From: Cordilura impudica
Taxonomy: Eukaryota; Arthropoda; Insecta; Diptera; Scathophagidae
Reading direction: 5' to 3'
Length of the DNA stretch: 64,000 nucleotides
Assembly: GCA_963682025.1 (NCBI GenBank)
Contig: OY821518.1
Location: forward strand, 235,206,152 to 235,270,151
Shown: positions 11,461-22,840 of the stretch, piece after piece
How the letters are laid out: every line of letters starts with the position of its first letter
Numbering within the stretch: position 1 is the stretch's first letter
Notes under the pieces: model-generated
The model's database searches: none
Seen by the model: the letters and a program-made list of their open reading frames with translations, nothing else
Told to the model about the DNA's origin: nothing
Program-made: the position numbers and the translations under genes

Positions 11461-12554
11461 CTAGATGTAACTCTGTGTGCTCCGCTACACCCTCCCCCTC
11501 CACTCCCTTTTGAATCGTTATGAAAGGGCTCACGTAAAGTCCCAATGCTCTCACTAATACAGTAATTCAGATATATCACATTTAATATTAAGTTTGTGTA
11601 GGGGTGCCACGCGCATTTGTCTAATCCCGCCCATTTTTTTGTCTAACTACTCACGTTAATAATAAATGACCTGAGACATATTTGCAAAGCTCTCCCTATC
11701 ATAGTACTTAATATTTATATGTATATGAAATTAAAAATTTACTTTGTATGGGAGGTGCCACGACCACTAAAAATATTTTAAAAAAATTAAAGCCTGTAGC
11801 ACTCCCATATCCGCAGTAAGACTATGTGAAAATTTCAGGAAGATCAGATGAGTAGTTACGAAGATTACCTCCTACAAACAAACAAACAAACAAATATTAC
11901 CTCTTTATTATCTTAGTATAGAATATTAGTATAGATTTTTTATTTCAATGCTTGCCGATGCTGATATACAATTATCAGATTTTTCGGCGTTCATACCCTG
12001 GAGCAAGGTACATGTAGTTGCCCATGAGAAGAAGATGGATTATCCATATTAGATCTGGCAACACTTAACTATTGGCCTTGAACTTGAATGTCATTTGGAA
12101 ATTTTTCTTTTTAGCGATTTTTGATTTTGTCTATTTTTGATTTTGAAGATTTTTGTTTTTGGGCGATTTTTATTTGTTGCGATTTTTGGGTTTGGCGATT
12201 TTTGATTTTGGCGATATATTTTCCACGACAAATCACACTGATAACTAATGAACTTGTCTAAAGACTGTCGCCTTCGTAGTACTTCATATTTTTTACATAG
12301 GAGGTGCCACGCCCACTAATCCCATCCCGCCCATTTCCGGCGTAGCTATGTATATGATATTAAAAATTTACTTTGTGTGGGAGGTGCCACGCCCACCACA
12401 AATATTTAAAAAATTATAGCCTATAGCACTTCCCATATCCGCAGTAAGACTCTGTGAAAATTTCAGGAAGATCAGATGGGTAGTTACGGAGATTACCTCC
12501 TACAAACAAACAAACAAACAAACGCACATTACCTCTTATTTATATTAGTATAGA
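11461..12554 (-). mobile_element. Composite non-autonomous Helitron, inverted
   Basis: Reading the minus strand, the outer 5' end at 12554 is TCTATACTAATATAAATAAG followed by AGGTAATGTGC and (GTTT)n. The 3' end at 11461 is a small GC hairpin (GTGTAGCGGAGCACAC) followed by ACATCTAG, fitting the Helitron pattern 5'-TC ... CTRR-3'. A second copy of the 5' end occurs inside, near 11922-11935. The interior repeats GTGGGCGTGGCACCTCC motifs. The copy at 22841-24570 has the same composite layout. No Rep or helicase frame is present. It lies at the 3' end of the hAT-like element. Confidence 0.78.
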
Positions 12555-12555
12555 T

Positions 12556-13574
12556 AAATCCTTTTTTATATTATCAAAAGTAAAACTTTGTCTGTTCGGA
12601 CGCAAAAATCTTTTTTATATGGACACTGAGCTCCCAATGTCAACCGATGTAATAGAAGTATACTTGAAGGATGCCAATTCACTTGGAGAATATTCATTTT
12701 CTAATTGAGATCCCACATTTGGTTCCAGATCAAAAATATTTTAAAATTATTTTATTTTATGAAATCCTTCACTTTTTTGCAAAACGTTTTGGATTTTTTC
12801 TTCATTCTTCCTTTTCACATTTTTGACTTGGATATTAAGTGAACTAAATCCCTCCAATTTAGTTATTATTTCACCAATACACCCGTAGTTGGAAAATACT
12901 AATTGACTTTTGATGTTATATCAATTTAATATGACTTTTACTTTTATAATTGCATAAGCATCGGTATCAACAAGCTCTTCAATAACATTCTTAAATTGAC
13001 AAAATTTTTTGGAGAGTATTCTCCAGCATCTAGCCAGGTTCCCCATCCTGTTAATACTGACTGCGGTGGATGGGGAAGCAAGGGATATTTCATTAAAAAC
13101 TGCAACTCGTGAAGGAGCCTTTAAGAATATTTTTTTTCCCGTATGAAGCCAATAAATCAATATTATCGATATTATTACTAACCATGTAAGGTGCTGCATC
13201 GGTTAAAAATAGAAGGACCTGCTTTTTATCGAAATCTTGACCCAACAAATCATGGAAAGCACAAGCTATCGTAGCATGGTGCGCCTTTTCGAAACTTCTT
13301 CATTTTTATCCAAAATATATCTATATATATAAATCTATATATCTATCGATATAAATGCATCCGTTGTTTCTTCATTCGACACCCATAAAAATTTTCTTTT
13401 CAAAATAAAACAGATTTTTTTAGTTCCGAGTCATATATTTTGTCCACATAATTTTTCCTAAGAGTAGACTGGCAAATTTCTTAAATTTTCCTTACTTAGC
13501 TTTGTTAAAGGTATTTCTGTGGAAATAAATGCTTCACATAAGTCCACACAAAACTTATTTGTTGTCTCTGTATT
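12556..13574 (-). pseudogene. hAT-like transposase 1, central and C-terminal parts (broken)
   Basis: Remains of a cut-and-paste transposase of the hAT type. In minus-strand order: a WVSNEETTDAF-like stretch near 13380, then AFHDLLGQDFDKKQVLLFL and TDAAPYM (13182-13262) containing an expected catalytic Asp, then APSRVAVFNEISLASP with NLARCWRILSKKFCQFKN and DAYAIIK (12940-13130). The tail shows SITSVDIGSSVSI and RPNRQSFTFDN (near 12560-12670), the usual C-terminal hAT dimerisation motif with the Ser-rich ERSFS-like block. Several frameshifts and stops make it non-functional. A mini-me-like insertion at 13575 separates it from the N-terminal part. Confidence 0.7.
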
Positions 13575-14344
13575 TATACCCCATACCACTATGTGGTTTG
13601 GGTATAATGACTTTGTGCTGCTGTTTGTAACAACCAAAAATATTTGACCTAGACCCATCTTTAATTATACCGATCGAATCAGAATCACTTTCTGAGTTGA
13701 TTTAACAATGTCCGTCCGTCCGTCTGTGTGTCCATGTAAAGCTTGTAATCAAACTGCAGGTCGCAAATATGAATATATTTTGATGAAATTTGGTATATAA
13801 GCTTTTATTGGCCATGGGATGAAAGCTATTGAAATTGGTGAGAATCGGTCCATGTTCAGACCTAGCCCCCATACGAATTACCCATATGAAATCGACATAA
13901 ATTGCCATAAGATCCAAATTGTCATATAGATCTTACTCAAATTGGGTTTGTATGCGTTCATTACATCCATTAATGAGTAGTCCAAAAATGATCCCTTTGA
14001 CCCCATACAGAGCTGCTTCCCGATCTTCAGTTAAATCTATTAAATAACAAAAAAATTCACTGATTCTTCTCAAATTTTGTTTGTATATATTTTTGCAAAA
14101 TACAAGAGACTTTACCAAACATGATCAGGATCGGTCCATTTTTGGACCTAGTCCCTATATAGATATAGCATCCGATATGAACTTTTTAATATCTGCAGCC
14201 AAAAAAATTAATAAAAATCCCACTCAAATTTGGTTTTTGCTTATTTTCTATGTCCAGTTAGTTGGGCCTAAGACATAGGGTTTCTAAACGCATGGTATAG
14301 GGTATCGTATAGTCGGTCTAGACCGACTATAATTTTCTTACTTG
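13575..14344 (+). mobile_element. Mini-me-like element, full length, inside hAT-like gene
   Basis: From TATACCCCATACC hairpin to GTCGGTCTAGACCGAC and CTTACTTG, with a (GTCC)n tract at 13710-13725. Flanked by T runs without clear duplication. Younger than the hAT-like gene it splits. Confidence 0.88.
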
Positions 14345-14493
14345 TTTTAAAATATGATTGGGAAGAATTTTTTGTAACACGCTCTAGCAGCTTCTTGTGT
14401 TTTTGACTATTAAAGCGTTGCTCTACCAAAAATTTTCTTTCATGACTCACGGATTTATTGTTAACTTTACAATAAATTATTCGACCATCGGCG
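14345..14493 (-). pseudogene. hAT-like transposase 1, N-terminal zinc-finger part
   Basis: The minus strand reads DGRIIYCKVNNKSV, HERKFLVEQRFNSQKHKKL, LERVTKNSSQ. This resembles the N-terminal zinc-binding region of hAT-like proteins, but the second Cys of an expected CxxC reads CKVN, so the finger is damaged. The Transib insertion at 14494 cuts it. Joining across that insertion with one copy of the 5-bp target restores an open frame from RWTYV (near 18560) into DGRIIYC. Confidence 0.65.
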
Positions 14494-14532
14494 CACAGTG
14501 GCGCCCGTAGAGCAAACGAGGTTGCAAACATC
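14494..14532 (+). promoter_or_regulatory. RSS-like left terminus of Transib copy 1
   Basis: Heptamer CACAGTG at 14494-14500, 23-bp spacer 14501-14523, then GCAAACATC at 14524-14532, which matches the V(D)J nonamer ACAAAAACC at 6 of 9 positions. Likely transposase binding and cleavage site. Confidence 0.7.
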
Positions 14533-14755
14533 AAAATTTTCATGTGCGCCGGCGAAGTTTTGAATAAACCCATGTTATAGGAAACTTTTCAACGATTTCA
14601 AACATGCTACTCTTAATAATATCACATTTTTAGTTTAGAAGATATAACCGTTCAAAGTTGACCGACTTTCGGTTTTCAAAAAACACACAATTTTTAGTCA
14701 ATTTGTTGCGATTTCAGGTGTAACATCACGAAAAATAGGTAACGAATCGCCTTAT

Positions 14756-15541
14756 TATACCCTATACCACTATGTGGTTTGGGTATAATGACTTTGTGCT
14801 GCTGTTTGTAACAACCAAAAATATTTGACCTACACCCATCTTTAATTATACTGATCGAATCAGAATCACTATCTGATTCGATTTAACGATGTCCGTCCGT
14901 CTGTGTGTCCATGTAAAGCTTGTAATCAAACTGCAGGTCGCAAATATGAATATATTTTGACAAAATTTGCTATTTGATCTTTTATCGGCCATGGGATGAA
15001 CGCTGTTGAAATTCGTGAGAATCGGTCCATGTTCAGACCTAGCCCCCATACAAATAACCCCTATGAAATCAACATATATTGCCATAAGGTCCAAATTATC
15101 ATACAAATCTTAGTCAAATTGGGTTTGTATGTATATATTACATCCATTAATCAGTAGTCCAAAAATGATCTCTATTGGACAACTCTTAGTCATAGGCCCC
15201 ATATAGAGCTGCTTCCCGTTCTTCACTTAAAACTATCAAAAAACAAAAATATTGCACTGATTCTTCTCAAATTTTGTTTGTATATATTTTTGCAAAATAC
15301 AAGAGACTTTACCAAACATGGTCAGGATCGGTCCATTTTTGGGCCTAGTCCCCATATAGATACAGCATCCGATATGAACTTTTTCATATCTGCAGCCGAA
15401 AAAATTAATAAAAATCCCACTCAAATTTGGTTTATGCTTATTTTCTATATCCAGTTAGTTGGGCCTGAGAGATAGGGTCTCTAAACGCATGGTATAGGGT
15501 ATCATATAGTCGGTCTAGACCGACTATAATTTTCTTACTTG
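14756..15541 (+). mobile_element. Mini-me-like element, full length, inside Transib copy 1
   Basis: TATACCCTATACC hairpin to CTTACTTG, with GTCC repeats near 14890. Transib copy 2 (38605-38620) supplies the empty site: CGCCTTA followed by seven T. In the filled copy one T lies left of the element and six lie right. So insertion was between two T residues with no duplication, the behaviour described for Helentrons. Confidence 0.92.
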
Positions 15542-16214
15542 TTTTTTGTTTGTATTGATTGATGTATTTATTGATGTATTTGGTAAATCACTATTTAAAA
15601 ACTATCCGTTTTTTCACTATTTTTCAACTTTGACGGAAAATAAAAAAAATCTATATTCTTCTATATTTGCCATATTTGCAAAACATGTTCTTTGATTATT
15701 TCTTTACATAATTCAAAAGGTTTTATCTGCCCGTACGTGCCCGTTTGGCTTCTAGAAGTAAAAAAGGTTAAAAAGACATGGTTGCAGAAATTCTATGGCG
15801 TGCATCCCTTACATGTTTTGACTGACAGTAGTTTGATCTAATAGTTTGAAAATTGCATTTTAAGTCGATTGTCTATCTGTGAGCCTCTGCCAAAGTCTAC
15901 TCCCAATATTCTGTTACAGACACAGGATGCACAAAAAACTACTCATTGAAATTCGCAGGTACGCACCTCACTTAAAAATTACTTTCGAGTACAAATGGTC
16001 AAGAACAATATTGACTTATGGTCCCTCCAGGTAGGCACAAATCTTATTTAGACACGAGCATAATATCAAAATTGCATAATTCAGCCTAAATCCATATGTA
16101 TGCAGGGAACAGGTAAATTTTTAGGCATGGTAGCATAAGCCAATATATTGCAAAATAAGCATAATGCCTGGATTAGTCTACGACTGAAAGTTGGCGCAAT
16201 AAGTACCGAAAACA

Positions 16215-18335
16215 TGGCGTTGAACAATTTAAAATTATTTGAACTGTTTAGAAGGTCAACCACACCAAAGTTTTTCACGGAAGCTGCTTTAGAAGAACTT
16301 GATAGCTTATACGGAAATATTGAGAGAAACGAAATTATAAAAAATAATTTTTATCTGATATATGCAAATATTAAGACAAAATGGGTGAAATCTAATCGAA
16401 CCATTTAGAACTTCAACTCCAAATACGAGGACTGGCTTAATGAAGACACCATCCTGGATATATTGGCAGTAGATAAACCCACCACATCAACCAGAGGAGC
16501 AAAAGGAAGGCCAAAAAAAAGTATTGAGGAGTGTTCAATTTTCACAAGAAAGAGGAAACTTGCCGATGCCACCAATGACTTGACCACGAAGCATTTATCG
16601 GACGCGCTGTCTATTAAATATACAAAGGATAGTGAAACAGTTAGGTCGCGGATTACAAAATCTGTTGCTGATGCAAGCCCACTGCGACTAAAAAGGATTA
16701 AGGAAAGCATTCCCACGCCCACAAACGCACACATTAAAAAGTATATATATATATTGATTCCTATGGTTCCAAGTTGGAACAAAGGGCCGTAAAAAGTATG
16801 GTTCCGAAGAAAAATATGAGATACTACGGGCATCCTTGATGCGACACGGGGCTGACGTTTTATCAGGATACAAGCATATTACGCAAGCCAAAATAAATTC
16901 ACGACCACTGCATACGGAGTTTACGGAAGTCTCTGTGAAAGCCAATCTGCAGGAACTCATGGGCCATACAGCAAAACGGTTGTTGGAGAGTCTTCCTGAA
17001 AATGAGGTGAAAATTCTTCCTGAGAAACTGACATTGATCAGCAAATGGGGCTGCGATGGATCATCCGGACAAAGCGTTTATAAGCAAAGGATATCTTCCG
17101 ATGACGCTACAATATCGGACGAAAATATGTTTATGGCATCTGTTGTTCCTTTGCGGCTAAAATCTGATGTTTCCCTACACTGGAAAAATCCACGTCAGTC
17201 ATCAGTGCATTATTGCCGACCAATAATGTTTCAGTTTGCAAGGGAATCGCCAGAACTCATAAGGACCACGGTGAAGGACATTGAAGAACAAATAAGCAAG
17301 ATTAATCCTACAAAGCTGCATATTGGAGAAGGAAAATATTTTGAATGCAATTACGAGTTCCACCTGACCATGGTTGACGGAAAAGTCGTAAACGAACTGA
17401 CAGGAACAACCTCAACATTGTCATGTCCGATTTGCAAAAAGAGTCAGAAGAACTTTGGTAATTTAAACGATTCTACAAACGAGGAGAATTACGAATATGG
17501 AATGTCACCATTGCACGCAAGGATAAGGTGTATGGAGTTCTTGCTAAAACTGGCGTATACCCTACCACAAGAGGAGAAAAACTTCGATGAAAATACATCA
17601 ATAAAGGATAAGGAAAAGATCAGAAAGAAGCAAATACAGGATGTTTTTTTTAAACAAGTTGGACTAAAAGTAGACTGTCCCAAGCACGGATACGGTAACT
17701 CAAACGATGGAAACACTTCTAGGACATTTTTTGAAAATGATGAGGCAGTAACTAGAATCACTGGAATTGACAATCAAATCGTGAAAAGATTGGGAACGAT
17801 CTTGAATATTTTAAACTGCAAAGAAAATGTCAATTCTACAAAATATGGAGAATATGCATCGAAAACTGCATCTTCTTTAGCGGAAATGTATCCACAGAAG
17901 AAGTTGACCCCGACCGTCCATAAAATATTGGCGCATGGCAAAGATATAATTGAGTACCAGTCTTTGCCAATTGGAGAGCTTTCTGAAGAAGCACAGCAGT
18001 CTCTTAACAAATTTTATAAAAAATATAGATTGCAGAACACATTCAAAGCATCAAGGGTAAGGCAAAATGAGGACCTCTTCAACATGTTGGCAGCATCTTC
18101 CGATCCACCTATTTCTTCCCTGCGGCATGTGAAGTCACGAATAGAGTTAGAAAATAATTATAGTTTAGAAATGATTAGTCTTTTAGATATACCTTCTCTT
18201 ACGAATTGTGATGAATATTTTACAGAAAATTTAAAAAATAAGTTTAAAAAAGAAGTATTTTTTTTTAATTTGTTGGGTAATAATTTAAAACATAAAACCC
18301 TAAAGAAAAAAAATAGAAACAATCTAAAAATGTAA
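16215..18335 (+). pseudogene. Transib transposase (RAG1-like core), copy 1, broken
   Basis: DDE recombinase related to the RAG1 core; it would cut at the CACAGTG ends. The likely start is ATG at 16215 (MALNNLKLFELF). An N-terminal basic region (KRKLAD, LRLKRIKES) precedes the core. The core shows Asp in KWGCDGSSG (codon 17055), Asp in MVDGK (codon 17376), Glu in LSEEAQ (near 17980), CPIC zinc ligands (near 17424) and HxxxxH in VHKILAHG (17919-17936). These correspond to the RAG1 D-D-E and C2H2 zinc site. Breaks: TAG at 16406 (CAG in copy 2), and near 16740-16800 an insertion of about 55 bp together with loss of about 30 bp relative to copy 2. The downstream 499-codon frame from 16836 stays open. 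No RAG2-like gene is nearby. Confidence 0.85.
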
Positions 18336-18513
18336 AAACAATTTTTTTTAGTTACCATAAAATTGATTTTTCTACAAATTTTAACTTTGATAAGCCATAA
18401 GTAGGCCCCCGCAAAGCGTAGCACCCTTTCCAAACGCTCATTTCATAGGCTGAACCGTTATCTATCATATGCTGTTTAAACAGTTCAATTATGTTATTCG
18501 GTTCAAAAGATAT

Positions 18514-18551
18514 GATTTTTGCAACGAAAAAACTCAAATGGCGCCACTGTG
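18514..18551 (-). promoter_or_regulatory. RSS-like right terminus of Transib copy 1
   Basis: On the minus strand: heptamer CACAGTG (18551-18545), 22-bp spacer (18544-18523), then GCAAAAATC (18522-18514), which matches the nonamer ACAAAAACC at 7 of 9 positions. It mirrors the left end. Confidence 0.72.
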
Positions 18552-18618
18552 CGACGTATGTCCACCTACGTTTGATTGCTGACAAATTATTTTCTCGGAA
18601 AACGACAAATAGCGACAT
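18552..18618 (-). pseudogene. hAT-like transposase 1, first codons
   Basis: From ATG at 18618 on the minus strand: MSLFVVFRENNLSAIKRRW, then TYV up to the Transib insertion. Removing the Transib and one target copy continues the frame into DGRIIYC at 14483. This supports both the hAT assignment and the Transib boundary. Confidence 0.6.
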
Positions 18619-19820
18619 ACGTTGTTATAAATGAAAAAAAAATGCGAAATAATTTTGGATTATTTTTCAGTTTATAACCACTTATAAAAACTGCTGTGTT
18701 TATTTCTGCTATTTGTTGCCACTATTATTCTTGATATGTTGTTATATTCTCACCCTAAGTGACGTTAACTTTCTGTTGACGAAAAAAAAATTTTTTTCAA
18801 GCAACAACAACTTATGTCTAAATGTGTAGTTACACTGGTAGTTTTCTTTTTCAAAGAAAAGAACATTTATCGACATAAGTTATTTTATCTGCACACACTT
18901 TAAGTGTAATTTACATATTGTTTTTTCGTCCTTCTCTAGGATCTATTTCTCTTAACATTTTTGACTCAAAATTTTTTATAAAGTAGTTATTGGCTATATC
19001 TACAGGACTGTTAAATAAAAAGTCCTAAAAACTTTATATCGAGCCCATAATATCAAATATAACGTTTTTTGGCTCTCCTGAACATTTTCATTTTATGACA
19101 TACGCAGTTATTCTAGAAAATCACAGATATTTGATATCATAAATTATCACACAGAAAATTGGTTGCTCTAAAATTTTGATTAAGTGCTCCATATGTAGAT
19201 GACCAGCTGCATTGTCTACAACAGAAGTTTAACTTTAGTGTAGCCAGTTTTGTTGGAAACTATTTAGCGGCTGACTCACCAACAGAGGCAATTTTAATGT
19301 TGTGGAGCGCGTGATTTCGCAGAAATACCTGTCATCCAACGGGCACTGCAAAAAATTATAATTTCTTATATATCTCTCTATCTATTTTCCAAGGATATAG
19401 CTTTTTTAACTTTGTTTTGTGGCTGACATTCTGAATGTAATTAGTGAATCTATAAAATAATTAATTGAATGCATGGAAACAAAATTAATTACCGTTAATT
19501 GAAACCATGAAAATTTAAATGCGTACGATTTGTTTAATGTTTTATTTGATTTTTTTCTCCTAAAAATTAAAATCAAACTGCAGTGAACTTTCACTACGAA
19601 AAAACTTTTTTGAAATAAATAATGCTTATTTGTAAAAACGTGTTCTTACACTTACATATTTTGCACATGCACTTCGATTAATGTGGGACTCCCCATTTCA
19701 ATAATAATTTCTAACGAGTTATGGAGTTGTATTTAATGGGAAAATACAATAACCGAATATAAAATGTCGGTTTTTAATATTTCTAATGATATATATTTCT
19801 TAACATCGAAAAAAAAAATT
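18619..19820. other. No gene seen
   Basis: AT-rich intron sequence with A- and T-runs. I see no coding frame, terminal repeat or recognisable element here. Confidence 0.5.
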
Positions 19821-20530
19821 ATATGTTTAAAAACAGAGTTCAGAAAAAAACACACACTGAATAAATAACTCGTACATATATGTAAACAAACATAACTTAG
19901 ACCAACACACACATATTTTTATTTTCATATCAATCATGTTTGTTTTTAAATTTTCTTCGGTGCCCAACATAACCATGACTGTGTTCGTTTTAATATTTCG
20001 TTATTTACACGAACATTTTTGTATCACGTACTTTTTGTTTCAATCACACATAAAGCACACATTTTTGAGCGTTGCTTTATTTGAAGTTCATGTTCTGGTA
20101 CGTGTACTGAAAAAAAAACAAAACATGTACAATAAACAGGTTCGAGTTCAGTTATATTTTAAGTCGTGTTGTGGCTCTGTAGTAAGAAAAAACAGAACAT
20201 GTACAATAAACAGGTTCGAGTTCAGTTATATTTTTAACATGTTCTGTTTTTTTTTTTTCAGTACACGTACCAGAACATGAACTTCAAATAATGCAAAACT
20301 CAAAAATGTGTGCTTTATGTGCGATTGAAACAAAAAGTACGTGATACAAAAATGTTCGTGTAAATAACGAAATATTAAAACGAACACAATCATGGTTGTG
20401 TTGGGCACCGTAGAAAATTTAGAAACGCACATAATTGATATGAAAATAAAGATATGTGTTGGCTGCTTTTGAACAGAACATTGTGTGTTTCATGTGTGTA
20501 TTTTCTGAACCTTGTTTAAAATTTACATAT
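19821..20530. repeat. Long inverted repeat (foldback), ~300-bp arms
   Basis: The left arm 19821-20128 and right arm 20236-20530 are near-perfect reverse complements (for example GTACGTGATACAAAAATG in the right arm against CATTTTTGTATCACGTAC in the left). The loop of ~107 bp carries a 39-bp direct repeat (20122-20160 and 20196-20234, partly in the arm) containing CAGGTTCGAGTTCAG. No protein is supported: the similar frames on both strands are a product of the symmetry. It could be a foldback transposon or a source of long hairpin RNA. Confidence 0.88.
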
Positions 20531-21027
20531 TTGAATGCTCGACATTGATACCGAATGTTAATAACGTTCTCTGTACATATATATATTTTAACACAAATAG
20601 TTTTAATTAAAAAAAATTTAACCGCATTAAATCAAATGAAGTCGCTTAAGAACATAATACAATATTTCTTGGATACCGCGTTATATAAAATGCGCGTAAA
20701 AAACTACGCGTATTTTATTTGGAGCTACAAAAATTGTAATTTTCCACTTTAAAATTCTAAAGCATTCTAAAGATTAAAGATAAATATTCTTGATGCCAGT
20801 GATGTCAACTTTTTAAAGCAAAGAGCGCAGAACAGTACTTCAAAAAACGCAAATTAGTTAGACCTAAGACCCCTTCTCAGACTTTTTAAAGATATTTGTA
20901 TTACTTCAATCCAAAATAAATCAATTCTGTCTTTATTTTTCCATTTTCTTAGTTTTAAATTATTTAGTCAATTTTCATACTCTACGACTTCTTTTTCTCC
21001 TTTTAAAAGCTCTTTTATAAAATTACT
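20531..21027. other. No gene seen
   Basis: AT-rich sequence; a 65-codon frame at 20555 has no recognisable content. Confidence 0.45.
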
Positions 21028-21400
21028 AACATATCCCTGTGGAACAAATTCAGGTTAGCAAAAGTTAGGTCGATTCTAAGAGTGAGGGGTGAAAATAGAG
21101 GCTAAATTAGAAGACCCGTATCGCGGCGTTTGTTTATGTTAGTTCGAATTTTTTTTTAATCGACCTTAGAACTTTGCAGTCAAATGACGATTTTCAGCAT
21201 ATTGTTTATATCGATTTTTGGCTATAACTCGTCGACTAATTGATATTTTTCAATCTGTAAAAGCCAAATTATTGCTGGAGACCTGTGCAACAATTAAAAT
21301 TTTTAAAAAATTGATTTGTGGTGCTTATGAAGCAAAATGTTGGAAAAATTATTTTTTTTTCATGCGTTTTGAATATATTTTCCACAAAACTAAGTCTTTT
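21028..21400 (+). mobile_element. Element C terminal fragment, left half
   Basis: Reverse complement of 29095-29458, the region upstream of the transposon-like gene at 27.7-29.0 kb. Shared blocks include GTTAGCAAAAGTTAG, TCGACTAATTGATATTTTTC and the end CACAAAACTAAGTC. It stops in a T run at 21400 and continues at 26261 with GCTTTCTGTTTGATCTA; the 4.9 kb between is a later insertion. Confidence 0.78.
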
Positions 21401-22840
21401 TATACCCTCCACTCCAGTGTGCAGAGGGTATATATAAGTTTGTCATTCCGTTTGTAATAATTAGAAAAAAAATTTTGGACCCCATAAAATATATATATTT
21501 GTGATCCTTATAACAACCGGAGTTGATATAGCGATGTCCGTCTGTCCGTCTGTGGAAATCACGATGACGGCATCAATCGGGCAGCTAGGGTGCTCGTTGA
21601 CATAAAAAATGATTCACTAACATCCTAGAAAGTCTGCTATTTAAAATCGTCCAATTCGGTCGATTGGGACCCAAGATTTGAATGAAGAACTAAAAAGTCT
21701 TGAAAAAATATAATTTTCTATGTTGTTCTTGTCACGATCACGCCCTGAGTAGTGCAGCTACAGTGATCATTTTTAGTGAGAATGATTCACCAAATTCATG
21801 GGAAGATTTCTATTTAAAAAATCATTAAAACCGGTGGAACAAGTCCAGGGAAATCTCTGGGAAATTAAAAAAAAAATGGAAAATATGATGTTTCTATATT
21901 GTTCTTGTTGTTATTCTAAATGTTGTGTTGTTGTCATAGCTGGACGTGTTGTTTTTGTGGTCTTTGTGGTAATAATATTAACCCTTTGTACATTTTTTTA
22001 TTAACTCTGGTACAAAAATTTAAAAGTTTCCATTGTTTTGGCATCACTCTAAAAATTTGTTAGATCATTTCTGTTGTTACCACGAGCCTGCCTGAAAAAG
22101 TTCAGATAGAATGGCTCACGGGAAATTGGTTAAAATCGATCCAAAATTTTTTCGACAAGCAGACACTACGAGTTAATATAAAGGGAGTAAAAATTCACCA
22201 ACATCTAAAGCAAATAATGCTAAAATACCTAGTTGTTAATAAAAAAAAACAATGTAAATATAGGAAAAAAAATTTTATGTATAAATTTATTTATAAATTT
22301 ATATAAACATATTAAATAATACAAATAATATACATATATTATATATGTATATCCATAACAACTGCATGTTAGAAATAAATCGCTATATTATTTTATTTAC
22401 ATAAAATTCTGCAATATTTTGTTGTGGGGAAAATACATTTCTTTTGAATTAACAGAGTGTCACTTCATTGTGCTCAGCGTGACTATGCCACAGTAGATGG
22501 CGCCACAATATTTTTTTGTTCTAATTAGCTTTGCAATAGTTATTTCTATTTTAATATGAATGTCAATATTTTCAAATAGATATCATACAGAACAATGTTA
22601 AGAGTATACACGGGCTGGTCTTTTATTTCATACGTATTTTCATTATTCTTTTACAAATATGAACATAAGTTTGGCTTATTAACTTTTTGTTGTCTTTACA
22701 AAATAGAGTTACCGAGTTATCAATGAGTTTTTTGCTTTCAAAAAAGTACTACATAGTTATATAGAATTATTATTCTGCTTTACCTACAAAATATCTGATT
22801 GCGATTACATCTAATTTTTAAAAATTGTTTATCTATACTA

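Larger units (their letters stand above)
14494..18551 (+). mobile_element. Transib family 1, copy 1 (complete, with both ends)
   Basis: The left end is CACAGTGGCGCC at 14494; the right end is the inverted GGCGCCACTGTG finishing at 18551. Flanking 5-mers are CGGCG (14489-14493) and CGACG (18552-18556), one mismatch apart and both fitting CGNCG, the GC-rich 5-bp target type known for Transib. Beyond the heptamer CACAGTG, both ends carry GCGCC and a second block GCAAAMATC, 23 bp (left) and 22 bp (right) from the heptamer, like the heptamer-spacer-nonamer of V(D)J signals. It contains a broken transposase gene (16215-18335) and a mini-me-like insertion (14756-15541). Inserted in hAT-like gene 1. 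Confidence 0.88.
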